Source of the DNA: Gemella morbillorum | Lineage (GTDB): Bacteria > Bacillota > Bacilli > Staphylococcales > Gemellaceae | Direction: 5' to 3' | NCBI RefSeq assembly: GCF_900476045.1 | Contig: NZ_LS483440.1 | Location: forward strand, 310,001-374,000 | Length of the DNA: 64,000 bases | Part shown: positions 56,080 through 64,000 of the stretch, in pieces | Numbering within the stretch: position 1 is the stretch's first letter | How the letters are laid out: every line of letters starts with the position of its first letter | Made by a program: the position numbers and the translations under genes | Notes under the pieces: model-generated | The model's database searches: none | Told to the model about the DNA's origin: nothing | The model's input: only the letters and a program-made list of their open reading frames with translations

Positions 56080-58257
56080 ATGCGTTATAAAAAATTTTTG
56101 GTAGGATGCTTAATGTGTTGTGGTTTTCTATCACTTTCGGATAACCATATTATAAAAGCAGATTACTTTACAGATTATAATACAACTGTTTTAGACAGTA
56201 TTATGAAGCCAAATATTTTTGACTTTGATATTTTCTCTAAAAGTAGTAGATACACTCCTCCTGAAATAAAAAATAGTATGTACTCAGAAAATATAAATGA
56301 AATTGATTATAATGCAGAGTTACTTAGCTACAAGAAAAATTCTTATAATTATTTAATATTCTATTCATTGGATGATAATAATATACCAAATGAGCTTTTT
56401 AGGGTTCCAATAGTTAATAGTGGAGATGGAAAAATAGTAGATAAGAAGTTATTAAAAAAACTTTTGAAACCTAATAATACTATAATAATGAATGTTATGA
56501 GTTTTGATATTGATGATAAGGGAAATATAGAAAATCTGAAACATTCACCGACTAGTAAGGAATATTATACTAAAAAGACATTAAATTTAGTTATAAAAGA
56601 GGGGAATAAAGAGGTAGTCAATAGAATCATAAGTTTGGGGAATGAAGCAAAAGATAATAAAGTTCTTGTTTATCCTTATGAACTAGAACAATATTATCGT
56701 CCTGATAAATATTATTCATATACAAATGAAGAGATATTTGTTGATGGAGAGCAGAAAGAGCCAAATAAATTAGAGGTAGGATATACAGCTAAAAAGATAG
56801 AAGTAAGTCTTAGTAAAAACAAAGAGTATTGGAAAAATGTGAAAATAGTATACTCAACAGAATATAGTAAAGAAAATACTACATATGATGTTAAGAAAGA
56901 TACTAGTTTAGGCGAATTTTTAAAAGAGAATGCTCTAAAAGAAAAATTTGATAGTAATAATGACTATGAGTTTATTGGATATTACATGAATAATAAGGAG
57001 CTTAAAACAGTACTTAAATCAAAAATTACAGATGATACAGAGATAAATGCTAAATTCAAGACAAAAATAATATTAGATAATGGTGAAAATAAAAAAGAAG
57101 TGACATTATCAACTGGAGATAAATTGTCAGGTGTAGATGAAAGCTTTTTTGATAAGCCTAAATATCATGTAGAAAACTATACAATTTACAGTAAAAAAGA
57201 CAATAAAAAAATTAAAGATGTAGAAAAATTAAATGACGAAGTTGTTGATGAGAGTGTAATAATCAAAGCAAATTACAAAGAAAATACTAATATTGTTAGT
57301 GTTCGCCAAGATGAATATAACAAGCGCTTTGGAAAAGTAGATGATTCTATTAAAGATAAAGATATAGAGTGGGCACAAACTAAAAAAATTGGTGAATTAT
57401 TAACACAACTTAGGGGAAAAATAAAGCCTAATACAGGATATCAAACGTTTTTCAGAATAAGTAAAAAAATAGTAAATGAAGAAGAATATTTAACAAATGA
57501 TATTGTTCTTGAAATCTATTTTAAAAAAATAGAGGAAGAATGGGTAACTGTTAAATTTGTAGGAAAAGGGATTGATAAATTTTTATCTGATGGTCAGGAA
57601 GTTCTTGCTAATTCTAGGATTGATAGTATGATTAATTTACCTACTGCGACAGGAGAAACTTCAAGAGAATTTTTAGGATGGCAAGCGAATAGGGATTACT
57701 TAGTTGCAGAAGAGGGTTCTACTAAACATCGTGTTTCAAAAAATGTATTACTTCAGACAAATGAATTAGGAGCAGTAGTAACAGAAAAGGGTAAAGATTT
57801 AGAATTTACGGCTGTGTATAGAAAATTATTTAATGTTGAATTTGAAAAAACACCGGTGGGAAGTATTACTCTATCAAAAGAAACGGAAAATATATTAGCA
57901 GTTGATGAATTTAATAGCATTGGGGACGCTACTAAAAATAATAAAATAATAGTAGTACCGAGAGCGGGTTATAGTTTATCATATTTCGTTGCTGATAAAA
58001 ATGTTAAGGTTAATACAGGAAATGGGACGAAAGAAATTTTCTCAGGACAGAGAATAGAAGAAAAAGATCTTTATAATATAGTTCCAACAACAAACTTGAA
58101 AATAACACCTGTTTTTAAATGGACGTTATCTTCTGGAAAATTAGAGGATATGATAGAAAATAATAAAATAAAAACAGTGGAGGATGCACTTAATTTAGAG
58201 TTAGAGTCAGCAGAGAATATAAGAAATATATTAGGGCCACTTTACTATTTAAGATAA
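56080..58257 (+). CDS. secreted protein with InlB-B-repeat-like (MucBP-like) segments
   Basis: 725 residues with a signal peptide (about 1-27: FLVGCLMCCGFLSLS then ADYFTDY). Much of the rest is beta-rich repeat-like sequence of the Listeria-Bacteroides type, for example FIGYYMNNKELKTVLKSKITDDTEINAKFK (cut into YxxxDxT...A.FK units) near 300 and EFLGWQANRDYL near 530. No LPXTG, no C-terminal span. The CC pair at residues 13-14 could also be a lipobox-like site, but the context is poor. Start after AAAGGAGGAG. Function unknown; a secreted or loosely bound surface protein is likely. Confidence 0.7.
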   Translation: MRYKKFLVGCLMCCGFLSLSDNHIIKADYFTDYNTTVLDSIMKPNIFDFDIFSKSSRYTPPEIKNSMYSENINEIDYNAELLSYKKNSYNYLIFYSLDDNNIPNELFRVPIVNSGDGKIVDKKLLKKLLKPNNTIIMNVMSFDIDDKGNIENLKHSPTSKEYYTKKTLNLVIKEGNKEVVNRIISLGNEAKDNKVLVYPYELEQYYRPDKYYSYTNEEIFVDGEQKEPNKLEVGYTAKKIEVSLSKNKEYWKNVKIVYSTEYSKENTTYDVKKDTSLGEFLKENALKEKFDSNNDYEFIGYYMNNKELKTVLKSKITDDTEINAKFKTKIILDNGENKKEVTLSTGDKLSGVDESFFDKPKYHVENYTIYSKKDNKKIKDVEKLNDEVVDESVIIKANYKENTNIVSVRQDEYNKRFGKVDDSIKDKDIEWAQTKKIGELLTQLRGKIKPNTGYQTFFRISKKIVNEEEYLTNDIVLEIYFKKIEEEWVTVKFVGKGIDKFLSDGQEVLANSRIDSMINLPTATGETSREFLGWQANRDYLVAEEGSTKHRVSKNVLLQTNELGAVVTEKGKDLEFTAVYRKLFNVEFEKTPVGSITLSKETENILAVDEFNSIGDATKNNKIIVVPRAGYSLSYFVADKNVKVNTGNGTKEIFSGQRIEEKDLYNIVPTTNLKITPVFKWTLSSGKLEDMIENNKIKTVEDALNLELESAENIRNILGPLYYLR

Positions 58258-58273
58258 ATATATAATATAAATT

Positions 58274-58303
58274 AAAATCAGAGTATGGATGTGCTCTGAT
58301 TTT
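58274..58303 (+). terminator. terminator after the secreted protein gene
   Basis: AAAATCAGAG and CTCTGATTTT form a 10-bp stem with a 10-nt loop followed by a T-rich run. Confidence 0.85.
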
Positions 58304-58494
58304 AATTTTATAATTAAGCAGATTTATTGAATTAATACACTGAATAATGCATAATAATCGTATAAAGATTGGACACGTTTCTAATCTTCTACTTTATAAA
58401 ATTATTATGAATAAAATGCTATTGCATATTAAATATAAATGTAATAGTTTATAGAGAGTATAAAGAGACATATTAAACAAAAGAGGTGAAAAAT

Positions 58495-59847
58495 ATGGTT
58501 AAACATTATGACTATATAGCAATAGGAGGAGGAAGCGGTGGTATCGCTTCTATAAATCGTGCGGCAATGTATGGCGCAAAAGGATTACTAATAGAAGGAA
58601 ATGAATTAGGTGGGACATGTGTCAATGTAGGATGTGTACCTAAAAAAGTTATGTGGCATGCTTCACAAATATCAGAGAGTTTAAAACTTTATGCAGCTGA
58701 TTATGGTTTTAGTTTTGATAATGTTGAATTTGATTTTTCAAAATTAATAGGGAATCGTTCGGCGTATATTGACCGTATTCATGGTGCATATGAACGAGGA
58801 CTTAGTAACAATAAGATAGATGTAGTAAAAGGCTACGCTAAGTTTATTAATAAAAACACTGTTGAAGTAAATGGTGAACAATATAGTGCAGATCATATAC
58901 TAATAGCAACAGGTGGGAAACCAACAATTCCTAATATTGAGGGAGCGGAGTATGGTATTACATCAAATGAAGTATTCGCTTTGAAAAAACTTCCAAACCG
59001 TATAGCAGTAGTTGGTGCGGGATATATAGCTGTTGAGCTTGCAGGAGTATTTAATGGATTAGGAGTAGATACACACTTGTTTGTTCGACGTGATCGACCA
59101 CTTAGAACATTTGATCGTGATATTGTTAATACTTTGGTAGAGGTTATGGAAAAAGAAGGACCAAAACTCCACACACAAGCAATCCCTAAAAAAGTGATTA
59201 AAAATGAAGATGATAGTTTAACATTAGTTCTTGAAGATGGTCGTGAAACTACAGTCGATATGTTGGTATGGGCAATAGGAAGAAGCCCATTATCAAGTGA
59301 ATTAAACCTTGAAGCAGCGGGCGTAGAAGTGGATTCACGTGGTTATATTCCAACTGATAAATATCAAAATACAAATGTAAAAGGTATTTATGCAGTAGGA
59401 GATGTTACTGGGCGTCTTGCATTAACACCAGTAGCTGTAGCAGCAGGTCGTAGATTGTCAGAAAGATTATTTAACGGTAAAGTAGATGAACATTTAGATT
59501 ATACTAATGTTGCAACTGTAGTATTCTCACATCCAGCAATTGGATCAATTGGATATACAGAAGAAGAGGCAATAAAAGAGTTTGGAGAAGAAAATATTAA
59601 GGTTTATAAATCTACATTTACTCCTATGTACTCTGCAGTAACATCTAACCGTCAGCCAAGCGTTATGAAGCTTATTACTTTAGGAAAAGAAGAAAAAGTA
59701 ATTGGGCTTCATGGAATTGGGTATGGTGTTGATGAAATGATTCAAGGTTTTGCTGTTGCTATTAAAATGGGGGCAACAAAACGTGATTTTGATAATACGG
59801 TAGCAATCCACCCAACAGGTTCAGAGGAATTTGTAACAATGAGATAA
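58495..59847 (+). CDS. gor: glutathione-disulfide reductase
   Basis: FAD/NADPH enzyme that reduces glutathione disulfide. 450 residues from ATG 58495, chosen because AGAGGTG lies just before it; a GTG at 58486 overlaps that site. FAD-binding GGGSGG near 11, redox-active C42 and C47 in [18 protein letters not shown]-binding [11 protein letters not shown] with downstream RRDRPLR (two Arg that fit NADPH), and the dimer-interface motif [12 protein letters not shown] carrying the active-site His. Implies the cell imports or makes glutathione. A strong terminator follows. Confidence 0.93.
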   Translation: MVKHYDYIAIGGGSGGIASINRAAMYGAKGLLIEGNELGGTCVNVGCVPKKVMWHASQISESLKLYAADYGFSFDNVEFDFSKLIGNRSAYIDRIHGAYERGLSNNKIDVVKGYAKFINKNTVEVNGEQYSADHILIATGGKPTIPNIEGAEYGITSNEVFALKKLPNRIAVVGAGYIAVELAGVFNGLGVDTHLFVRRDRPLRTFDRDIVNTLVEVMEKEGPKLHTQAIPKKVIKNEDDSLTLVLEDGRETTVDMLVWAIGRSPLSSELNLEAAGVEVDSRGYIPTDKYQNTNVKGIYAVGDVTGRLALTPVAVAAGRRLSERLFNGKVDEHLDYTNVATVVFSHPAIGSIGYTEEEAIKEFGEENIKVYKSTFTPMYSAVTSNRQPSVMKLITLGKEEKVIGLHGIGYGVDEMIQGFAVAIKMGATKRDFDNTVAIHPTGSEEFVTMR

Positions 59848-59856
59848 ATAACAAAA

Positions 59857-59906
59857 TAAACTAACTATTATAGTCGAAAACTACAATAGTTAGTTTATTT
59901 TTTATA
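59857..59906 (+). terminator. terminator after gor
   Basis: AAACTAACTATTATAGT pairs with ACTACAATAGTTAGTTT with one mismatch, then a T-rich run. A second repeat, AACCTATCTTTA at 59914 and TAAAGATAGGTT near 59943, lies between it and the convergent gene and probably ends that transcript. Confidence 0.8.
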
Positions 59907-59952
59907 AGGAGAAAACCTATCTTTAGTCTATTTTTAGAGATTAAAGATAGGT

Positions 59953-60477
59953 TTAAAATTCACCATTTTCTAGAAATTTTTTCAGTTTTTTCTGAGTTTC
60001 TTCACTCATTCTTATATGACGATTTTTTAAATTTCTGGAATTATGATTTTTAGTTAGTTTTGAAACAGTTTGTTTTCTTTCTTTTAATTCTTTAATGAAT
60101 CTATGGCAATCACGAAGTATTGCTCCATAACCAAGCGCCATATCTCGTTCATCATTATCATCACTTACAACAATAATATCAATAAAATGTTCAATTCTAA
60201 GTTCTTTTGTTTTCTTTTCAATCCATTGATCAGCTTTTTCTCCAGTTTTTGTATAAACAATAGTAATAGGAGGCTCTTCTTTTATATATTCTTTTGATCT
60301 TGTTAAGTAAGCATCAAAAATACAATAAACAATATAATTATTTCCTCCTGCGTATTCGCGCAAAATATCAATAAGCATATCTCGTTCAGCAGGGAAAGTA
60401 GAACTTTTTATAAGCCCATATTCTTTCATACGAAAAAGGAGATTATAACCATCGATAAATAAATATTGTTTTTTCAT
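59953..60477 (-). CDS. rae1: NYN-domain ribonuclease Rae1 (YacP)
   Basis: 174-residue ribosome-associated A-site endoribonuclease of the NYN (PIN-like) family. Begins with the metal-binding motif YLFIDGYNLLFRM and has the later acidic motifs YCIFDAYLT, GEKADQWIEKKT and VVSDDNDERDMA. Its C-terminal 40 residues are basic. In B. subtilis the order is cysS-mrnC-rlmB-rae1, as here apart from an inserted acetyltransferase. AGGTGT precedes the start. Confidence 0.93.
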   Translation of the reverse strand: MKKQYLFIDGYNLLFRMKEYGLIKSSTFPAERDMLIDILREYAGGNNYIVYCIFDAYLTRSKEYIKEEPPITIVYTKTGEKADQWIEKKTKELRIEHFIDIIVVSDDNDERDMALGYGAILRDCHRFIKELKERKQTVSKLTKNHNSRNLKNRHIRMSEETQKKLKKFLENGEF

Positions 60478-60488
60478 ATAAACACCTC

Positions 60489-60944
60489 CTATGTGATTGT
60501 TTTTTCCATATCAATGTGTTGTATTCCAGCTTCTAGGTAGACGGTGTTGTTAGCACGCGTATAACCCAGCTTCTTATAAAACTTTTCAGCATGAAGTTGA
60601 GAGCTAAGTTCTATAGTGAAAGGAGCAGGTACAGTAGATTTACTTGTAATTAATGTTATAACACTTTCACAAGAAGAAATAAGTTCAGCTCCTAATCCTA
60701 GATTTCGATGCGATTTAGCTATTGCTACGCGCCCAATATGAATAACATTTGTATCTAAATCGGTAATACGAGCGACACCAACAAGTTTTTCATTATCGTA
60801 GTAACCGATATGAACAGTACTACTAAGATAATCTTTTTCATCAATTTCTATTTCAAGCGGAACATTTTGCTCTTTTACAAAAACTTCTTTACGAAGAGCG
60901 AAACCTGATTTTAAATCTTTTTCGTTATTTAAAATTTTAATCAT
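60489..60944 (-). CDS. GNAT-family N-acetyltransferase
   Basis: About 151 residues; ElaA/YjcF-like GNAT. Seen: FALRKEVFVKEQNVPLEIEIDEKD, the V/IARI strand, and the acetyl-CoA loop IGRVAIAKSHRNLGLGAELI. The substrate is unknown. The start is taken at 60944 (MIKIL), overlapping the rlmB stop by 8 bases; an in-frame ATG at 60962 is an alternative. It is inserted in the conserved cysS-mrnC-rlmB-rae1 string. Confidence 0.85.
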   Translation of the reverse strand: MIKILNNEKDLKSGFALRKEVFVKEQNVPLEIEIDEKDYLSSTVHIGYYDNEKLVGVARITDLDTNVIHIGRVAIAKSHRNLGLGAELISSCESVITLITSKSTVPAPFTIELSSQLHAEKFYKKLGYTRANNTVYLEAGIQHIDMEKTIT

Positions 60945-61749
60945 TGAATTTAATTCTTTCATACATTACAATTCCAGCTGCTACAGACACATTCAGACTT
61001 TGAACTTTTCCTAACATAGGAAGATGATATAAGAAGTCACATTCATTAGTTACAACTTTACTCATTCCTTCACCTTCATTACCAACAACAATAACTAGAG
61101 GTACATCTTTTGCAATTTTAGTATAGTCTTCTGAACGTTCTGTAAGGGTAGTACCTGCAATCCAAAATCCTTTTTCTTTTAATTTTTTAATTGCATCAAT
61201 GAGGCTAGAAACACGGATGACAGGCATATGTTCTATTGCTCCGGCTGACGCTTTAACAGCGGTTTGACTAACTACGGCTGCGCGACGTTTTGGAATAATT
61301 ACACCTTTAACCCCACTAGCTTCTGCAGATCTAATAATTGCTCCAAGATTATGTGGATCTTCAATATGGTCTAATAGTAACAATGTAGTATTTTTATTGA
61401 TTTCTATTTTATTTAAAACTTCATCCAATTCAAAATAATTGTAAGGAGCGACGAAGGCTATAACTCCTTGATGGCGTTCTGTTGTAGAATTGTCAAGTTT
61501 TCTTTTTGGTACTTCCTGACAGACGATTTTTTTCTCATTTGCAATAGAGAAAATAGCTTTAAGACGTCCTTTTTCAATTCCTTCTTGGAAAAGAATTTTA
61601 TTTATTTCACGCCCAGATTTTATTGCTTCCAAAATTGCGTTTCGACCAGCGATAACTTCTTTGTCGGCGTCTACTTCTATATTTTGATTATTCTTTTCTT
61701 CTTTATTTTTAGAACGTAATTCTTTGTAGTATTTATTGTTTTTCTTCAT
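60937..61749 (-). CDS. rlmB: 23S rRNA (guanosine2251-2'-O)-methyltransferase
   Basis: SPOUT-fold methyltransferase. 270 residues: an extra Lys/Asn-rich N-terminus (1-30), an L30e-like RNA-binding domain (~30-105, IAGRNAILEAIKSGREINKI) and the SPOUT domain with LDHIEDPHNLGAIIRSAEASG, VVGNEGEGMS and LPMLGKVQSLNVSVAAGIVMYE, the knot motifs of the TrmH family. Overlaps mrnC by 17 bases. Confidence 0.95.
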   Translation of the reverse strand: MKKNNKYYKELRSKNKEEKNNQNIEVDADKEVIAGRNAILEAIKSGREINKILFQEGIEKGRLKAIFSIANEKKIVCQEVPKRKLDNSTTERHQGVIAFVAPYNYFELDEVLNKIEINKNTTLLLLDHIEDPHNLGAIIRSAEASGVKGVIIPKRRAAVVSQTAVKASAGAIEHMPVIRVSSLIDAIKKLKEKGFWIAGTTLTERSEDYTKIAKDVPLVIVVGNEGEGMSKVVTNECDFLYHLPMLGKVQSLNVSVAAGIVMYERIKFND

Positions 61750-62164
61750 ATAGATTTATGATGTAATTAAACATTTCCTCCAATCTTTCAAAGTTTTTTT
61801 CTAAATATAGGTAACCAAAAACAGCTTCTAAACCAGTTGCAAGCTTATATTCCATAATACTGGCATTTTTTGCTTTAGAATTATTTTTTTGGTTTTTCCC
61901 GCGAATATATATGCTTTCCTCAATATCTGTTAAAATATTATTTTCCAGAATATCTTTCATAAAACTAGCTTGAGCACGTGCAGAAACTAGTGTTGAAACT
62001 GTGCGATGAAGATCATTAATTTTACCAAGATGATTTTTCATAACGTACTCTCTACTCATAATATCGTAGATACTATCTCCGATATATGCAAGTGCTAATG
62101 CTTGCATTTGTTCAGGGGATGAGAAGTTTTTTTCAGTAAATTTAAAAGTTATATTTTTTTCCAT
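61733..62164 (-). CDS. mrnC: Mini-ribonuclease III
   Basis: 143-residue RNase III catalytic domain without an RNA-binding domain; trims 23S rRNA ends in low-GC Gram-positives. Signature [21 protein letters not shown] (catalytic Asp) near residue 24 and [17 protein letters not shown] near 110. Overlaps cysS by 16 bases and rlmB by 17, a tightly coupled operon. Confidence 0.95.
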   Translation of the reverse strand: MEKNITFKFTEKNFSSPEQMQALALAYIGDSIYDIMSREYVMKNHLGKINDLHRTVSTLVSARAQASFMKDILENNILTDIEESIYIRGKNQKNNSKAKNASIMEYKLATGLEAVFGYLYLEKNFERLEEMFNYIINLYEEKQ

Positions 62165-63546
62165 CTTACTCCTTGTTTTGTATCTTCAAGGATAATTCCT
62201 TGTTCTTTAAGATCATCACGTATTTTGTCAGCTAGAGCAAAATCACGATTTTTTCGTGCATTTTCACGTTCTTCAATTAGTTTTTCTATGTGACTATCTT
62301 CTAAAGAGTTATCGTCTTTAACATTAATTCCTAGAATAGAGCTATATGTATCAAAAGCAGCTTTCAGAAGTTCAAGGGTTTCTTTATTAACTTCATTTTG
62401 GGCTGTGTATGAATTAGTTATTCTGACAACTTCGTACCAAGATGATAGTGCGTTAGCTGTGTTGAAATCATCTTGCATATACTCTTCAAATTTTTCAAGT
62501 TCGCTAGAGACTAAAGCAACAACTTCATCATCTAATTTTTCAACAGTCATTTCATTATTTAATCTAAATTCTAAATTTTGGTATGAAGTTTTTAGTTTTT
62601 CGAAGTTAGTTTTAGCTAATTCAATATTTTCTAATGTGTAGTTGATTGGTGTTCTGTAGTGAACAGTTAGCATAAATAAACGTAGAACCATTGGATCAAT
62701 TTCAGAGATTATGTCTTTAACAAGGCGGAAATTGCCAAGGCTTTTACTCATCTTAATATTATCAATATTAATAAATGCATTGTGCATCCAGTAATTACTA
62801 AACGGAGCGTGATTGTGACATTCAGATTGTGCGATTTCATTTTCGTGATGTGGGAAAGTTAAGTCTTGGCCACCAGCATGAATATCAATAGTATCTCCAA
62901 GAGTTTCTTTAGCCATAACAGAGCATTCGATATGCCAACCAGGACGCCCTTCACCAAATGGACTAGCCCATTTTACTTCACCAGGCTTTGCTTTTTTCCA
63001 AAGGGCGAAATCAAGAGGATCTTCTTTATATTCACCAACTTCTATGCGTGCTCCACTAATTAAATCATCAATAGATTGTTTGCTAAGTTTGCCATAATCT
63101 TCTTTTTTACGAGTTCTGAAATAAACATCACCGTTAGATTCATATGCGAAACCTTCTTCAATAAGTTTGGCGATGAAATCAATAATTTCTTGCATGTATT
63201 CAGTTACGCGAGGGTTTTTAGTTGCACGTTTGCAACCAAGTGCATCATAATCTTTGAAAAAGGCTGCAATATATTTATCAGTAAGTTCAGAAGTTGAAAT
63301 ACCTTCTTCATTACTTGCTTTGATAATTTTATCGTCAACATCTGTAAAGTTAGAAATAAAATCTACTTCATAACCACTATGTTCTAAATATTTACGGACA
63401 ACGTCAAACACAATTATAGGACGGGCATTCCCGATATGAATGTAATTATAAACGGTAGGACCGCATACATACATTCTTACTTTATTTTCTTCAATTGTTT
63501 TTAAAATTTCTTTTTGTTTTGTCAATGTATTATAAAGTTTAATCAT
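62149..63546 (-). CDS. cysS: cysteinyl-tRNA synthetase
   Basis: Class I aminoacyl-tRNA synthetase, 465 residues. HIGH-type motif [12 protein letters not shown] near 37, zinc-ligand cysteine in [10 protein letters not shown], a [11 protein letters not shown] zinc-site segment near 208, KMSKSLGNF near 264, and the C-terminal helical anticodon-binding part (~330-465). ACTCCTT/AAGGAGTTATGTATG precedes the start. First gene of cysS-mrnC-rlmB-GNAT-rae1. Confidence 0.97.
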   Translation of the reverse strand: MIKLYNTLTKQKEILKTIEENKVRMYVCGPTVYNYIHIGNARPIIVFDVVRKYLEHSGYEVDFISNFTDVDDKIIKASNEEGISTSELTDKYIAAFFKDYDALGCKRATKNPRVTEYMQEIIDFIAKLIEEGFAYESNGDVYFRTRKKEDYGKLSKQSIDDLISGARIEVGEYKEDPLDFALWKKAKPGEVKWASPFGEGRPGWHIECSVMAKETLGDTIDIHAGGQDLTFPHHENEIAQSECHNHAPFSNYWMHNAFINIDNIKMSKSLGNFRLVKDIISEIDPMVLRLFMLTVHYRTPINYTLENIELAKTNFEKLKTSYQNLEFRLNNEMTVEKLDDEVVALVSSELEKFEEYMQDDFNTANALSSWYEVVRITNSYTAQNEVNKETLELLKAAFDTYSSILGINVKDDNSLEDSHIEKLIEERENARKNRDFALADKIRDDLKEQGIILEDTKQGVRWKKI

Positions 63547-63744
63547 ACATAACTCCTTTACTAAGTAGTAATCATTTTTAAAATAAAGACTAATAAAAAT
63601 TAATTAAATATAAAAAATCATTACTTAAATTTTAACACAAAACAAGGATAAATTAAATTATAAATTAACATTTTCATATTCCTTGAAATATTTCTATTTT
63701 GTATTAAAATAATAAGTAGATAATATTAAAAAGGATACAAATAC

Positions 63745-64000
63745 ATGAAATTGTCAGATGCTATATACACAACAGAAGTGCATAAAGAATTTAAGAATAT
63801 TTTTCTTCTAATAATCGGAACTATCTTGTTTTCCATTTATGCAGGTCTATTACTTCCTATCAATAATATAGGAGCAGGGGGAGCACTAGGGCTAAGTTTA
63901 GTTTTAAATAAGGTAATAGGAATAAAAATAGGGACAGCTCAATTTTTATTGAATGTACCTCTATTTTATATTGGGTATAGATATATAAGTAGAAAATTTG
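63745..64000 (+). CDS. YitT family membrane protein, 3'-truncated by window edge
   Basis: 85 codons are visible, running off the end. It begins MKLSDAIYTTEVHKEFKN and then two hydrophobic spans with LLPINNIGAGGALGLSLVLN, which matches the N-terminal pattern of the YitT/DUF161 family (compare LIPNNILDGGVIGIS in the gene at 7664), followed by LNVPLFYIGYRYISRKF. AAAAGGATACAAATAC precedes the ATG. The two family members differ clearly in sequence. Confidence 0.8.
   Translation, partial: MKLSDAIYTTEVHKEFKNIFLLIIGTILFSIYAGLLLPINNIGAGGALGLSLVLNKVIGIKIGTAQFLLNVPLFYIGYRYISRKF

Overview
The window is AT-rich, densely coded Bacillota (Firmicutes) DNA with AAGGAGG-type ribosome binding sites, intrinsic terminators, YSIRK-type signal peptides and one LPXTG surface protein. 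Gene content (single-copy housekeeping genes, no sporulation genes, a sucrose PTS, OmpR-type two-component systems, a cysS-mrnC-rlmB-rae1 string) fits a small-genome commensal coccus. Gemella is my best guess from general protein character, which I cannot confirm without a search. I see no rRNA, tRNA, CRISPR array, insertion sequence or prophage.

Layout. 1-4.5 kb: the end of homoserine dehydrogenase, aspartokinase, an azoreductase and two unrecognised genes. 4.5-11.8 kb: YigZ-type protein, LCP cell-wall ligase, MutM, a YitT-type membrane protein, RNase M5-RsmA-MazG, and an MFS exporter. 11.8-15.3 kb: a TrpXYZ-type ABC transporter behind a 380-nt leader that encodes an 18-residue peptide with one Trp codon, competing hairpins and two tandem terminators. 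15.4-19.1 kb: a two-component system, a PepSY protein and two small membrane proteins; three promoters here share one architecture, TTCAT-N6-TTCAT-N10-TATAAT. 19.2-26.5 kb: upp and the complete F-type ATP synthase operon atpBEFHAGDC. 26.6-36.4 kb: a cell-wall-anchored amidase, a GAPDH with NADP-type residues, and two tandem paralogous YSIRK surface proteins without a sorting signal. 36.5-42.2 kb: membrane glycerophosphodiesterase and a sucrose operon (PTS IIBC, sucrose-6-phosphate hydrolase, fructokinase) whose promoter lies between two identical palindromic operators. 42.5-47.4 kb: aquaglyceroporin, a G3E/CobW GTPase, an arsenite-methyltransferase-like gene interrupted by an in-frame TGA exactly at a conserved cysteine, and a second two-component system. 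47.5-58.3 kb: DUF4064 protein, polyprenyl diphosphate synthase pair, TPR protein, acetyltransferase, serine hydrolase, CshA helicase, CinA, a very acidic 98-residue protein and a secreted 725-residue protein. 58.5-64 kb: glutathione reductase, then the minus-strand cysS-mrnC-rlmB-GNAT-rae1 operon, and the start of another YitT-type gene.

How they work together. Most of the window is housekeeping: energy (ATP synthase, GAPDH, sucrose uptake), translation and RNA maturation, cell wall and lipids. The parts most worth checking are (1) the TGA-containing methyltransferase, which has a SECIS-like hairpin 16 nt after the TGA and may be a selenoprotein or a fresh pseudogene; (2) the peptide-coding attenuator before the Trp-type transporter; and (3) the three-member promoter box that links a two-component system to itself and to its PepSY neighbour.
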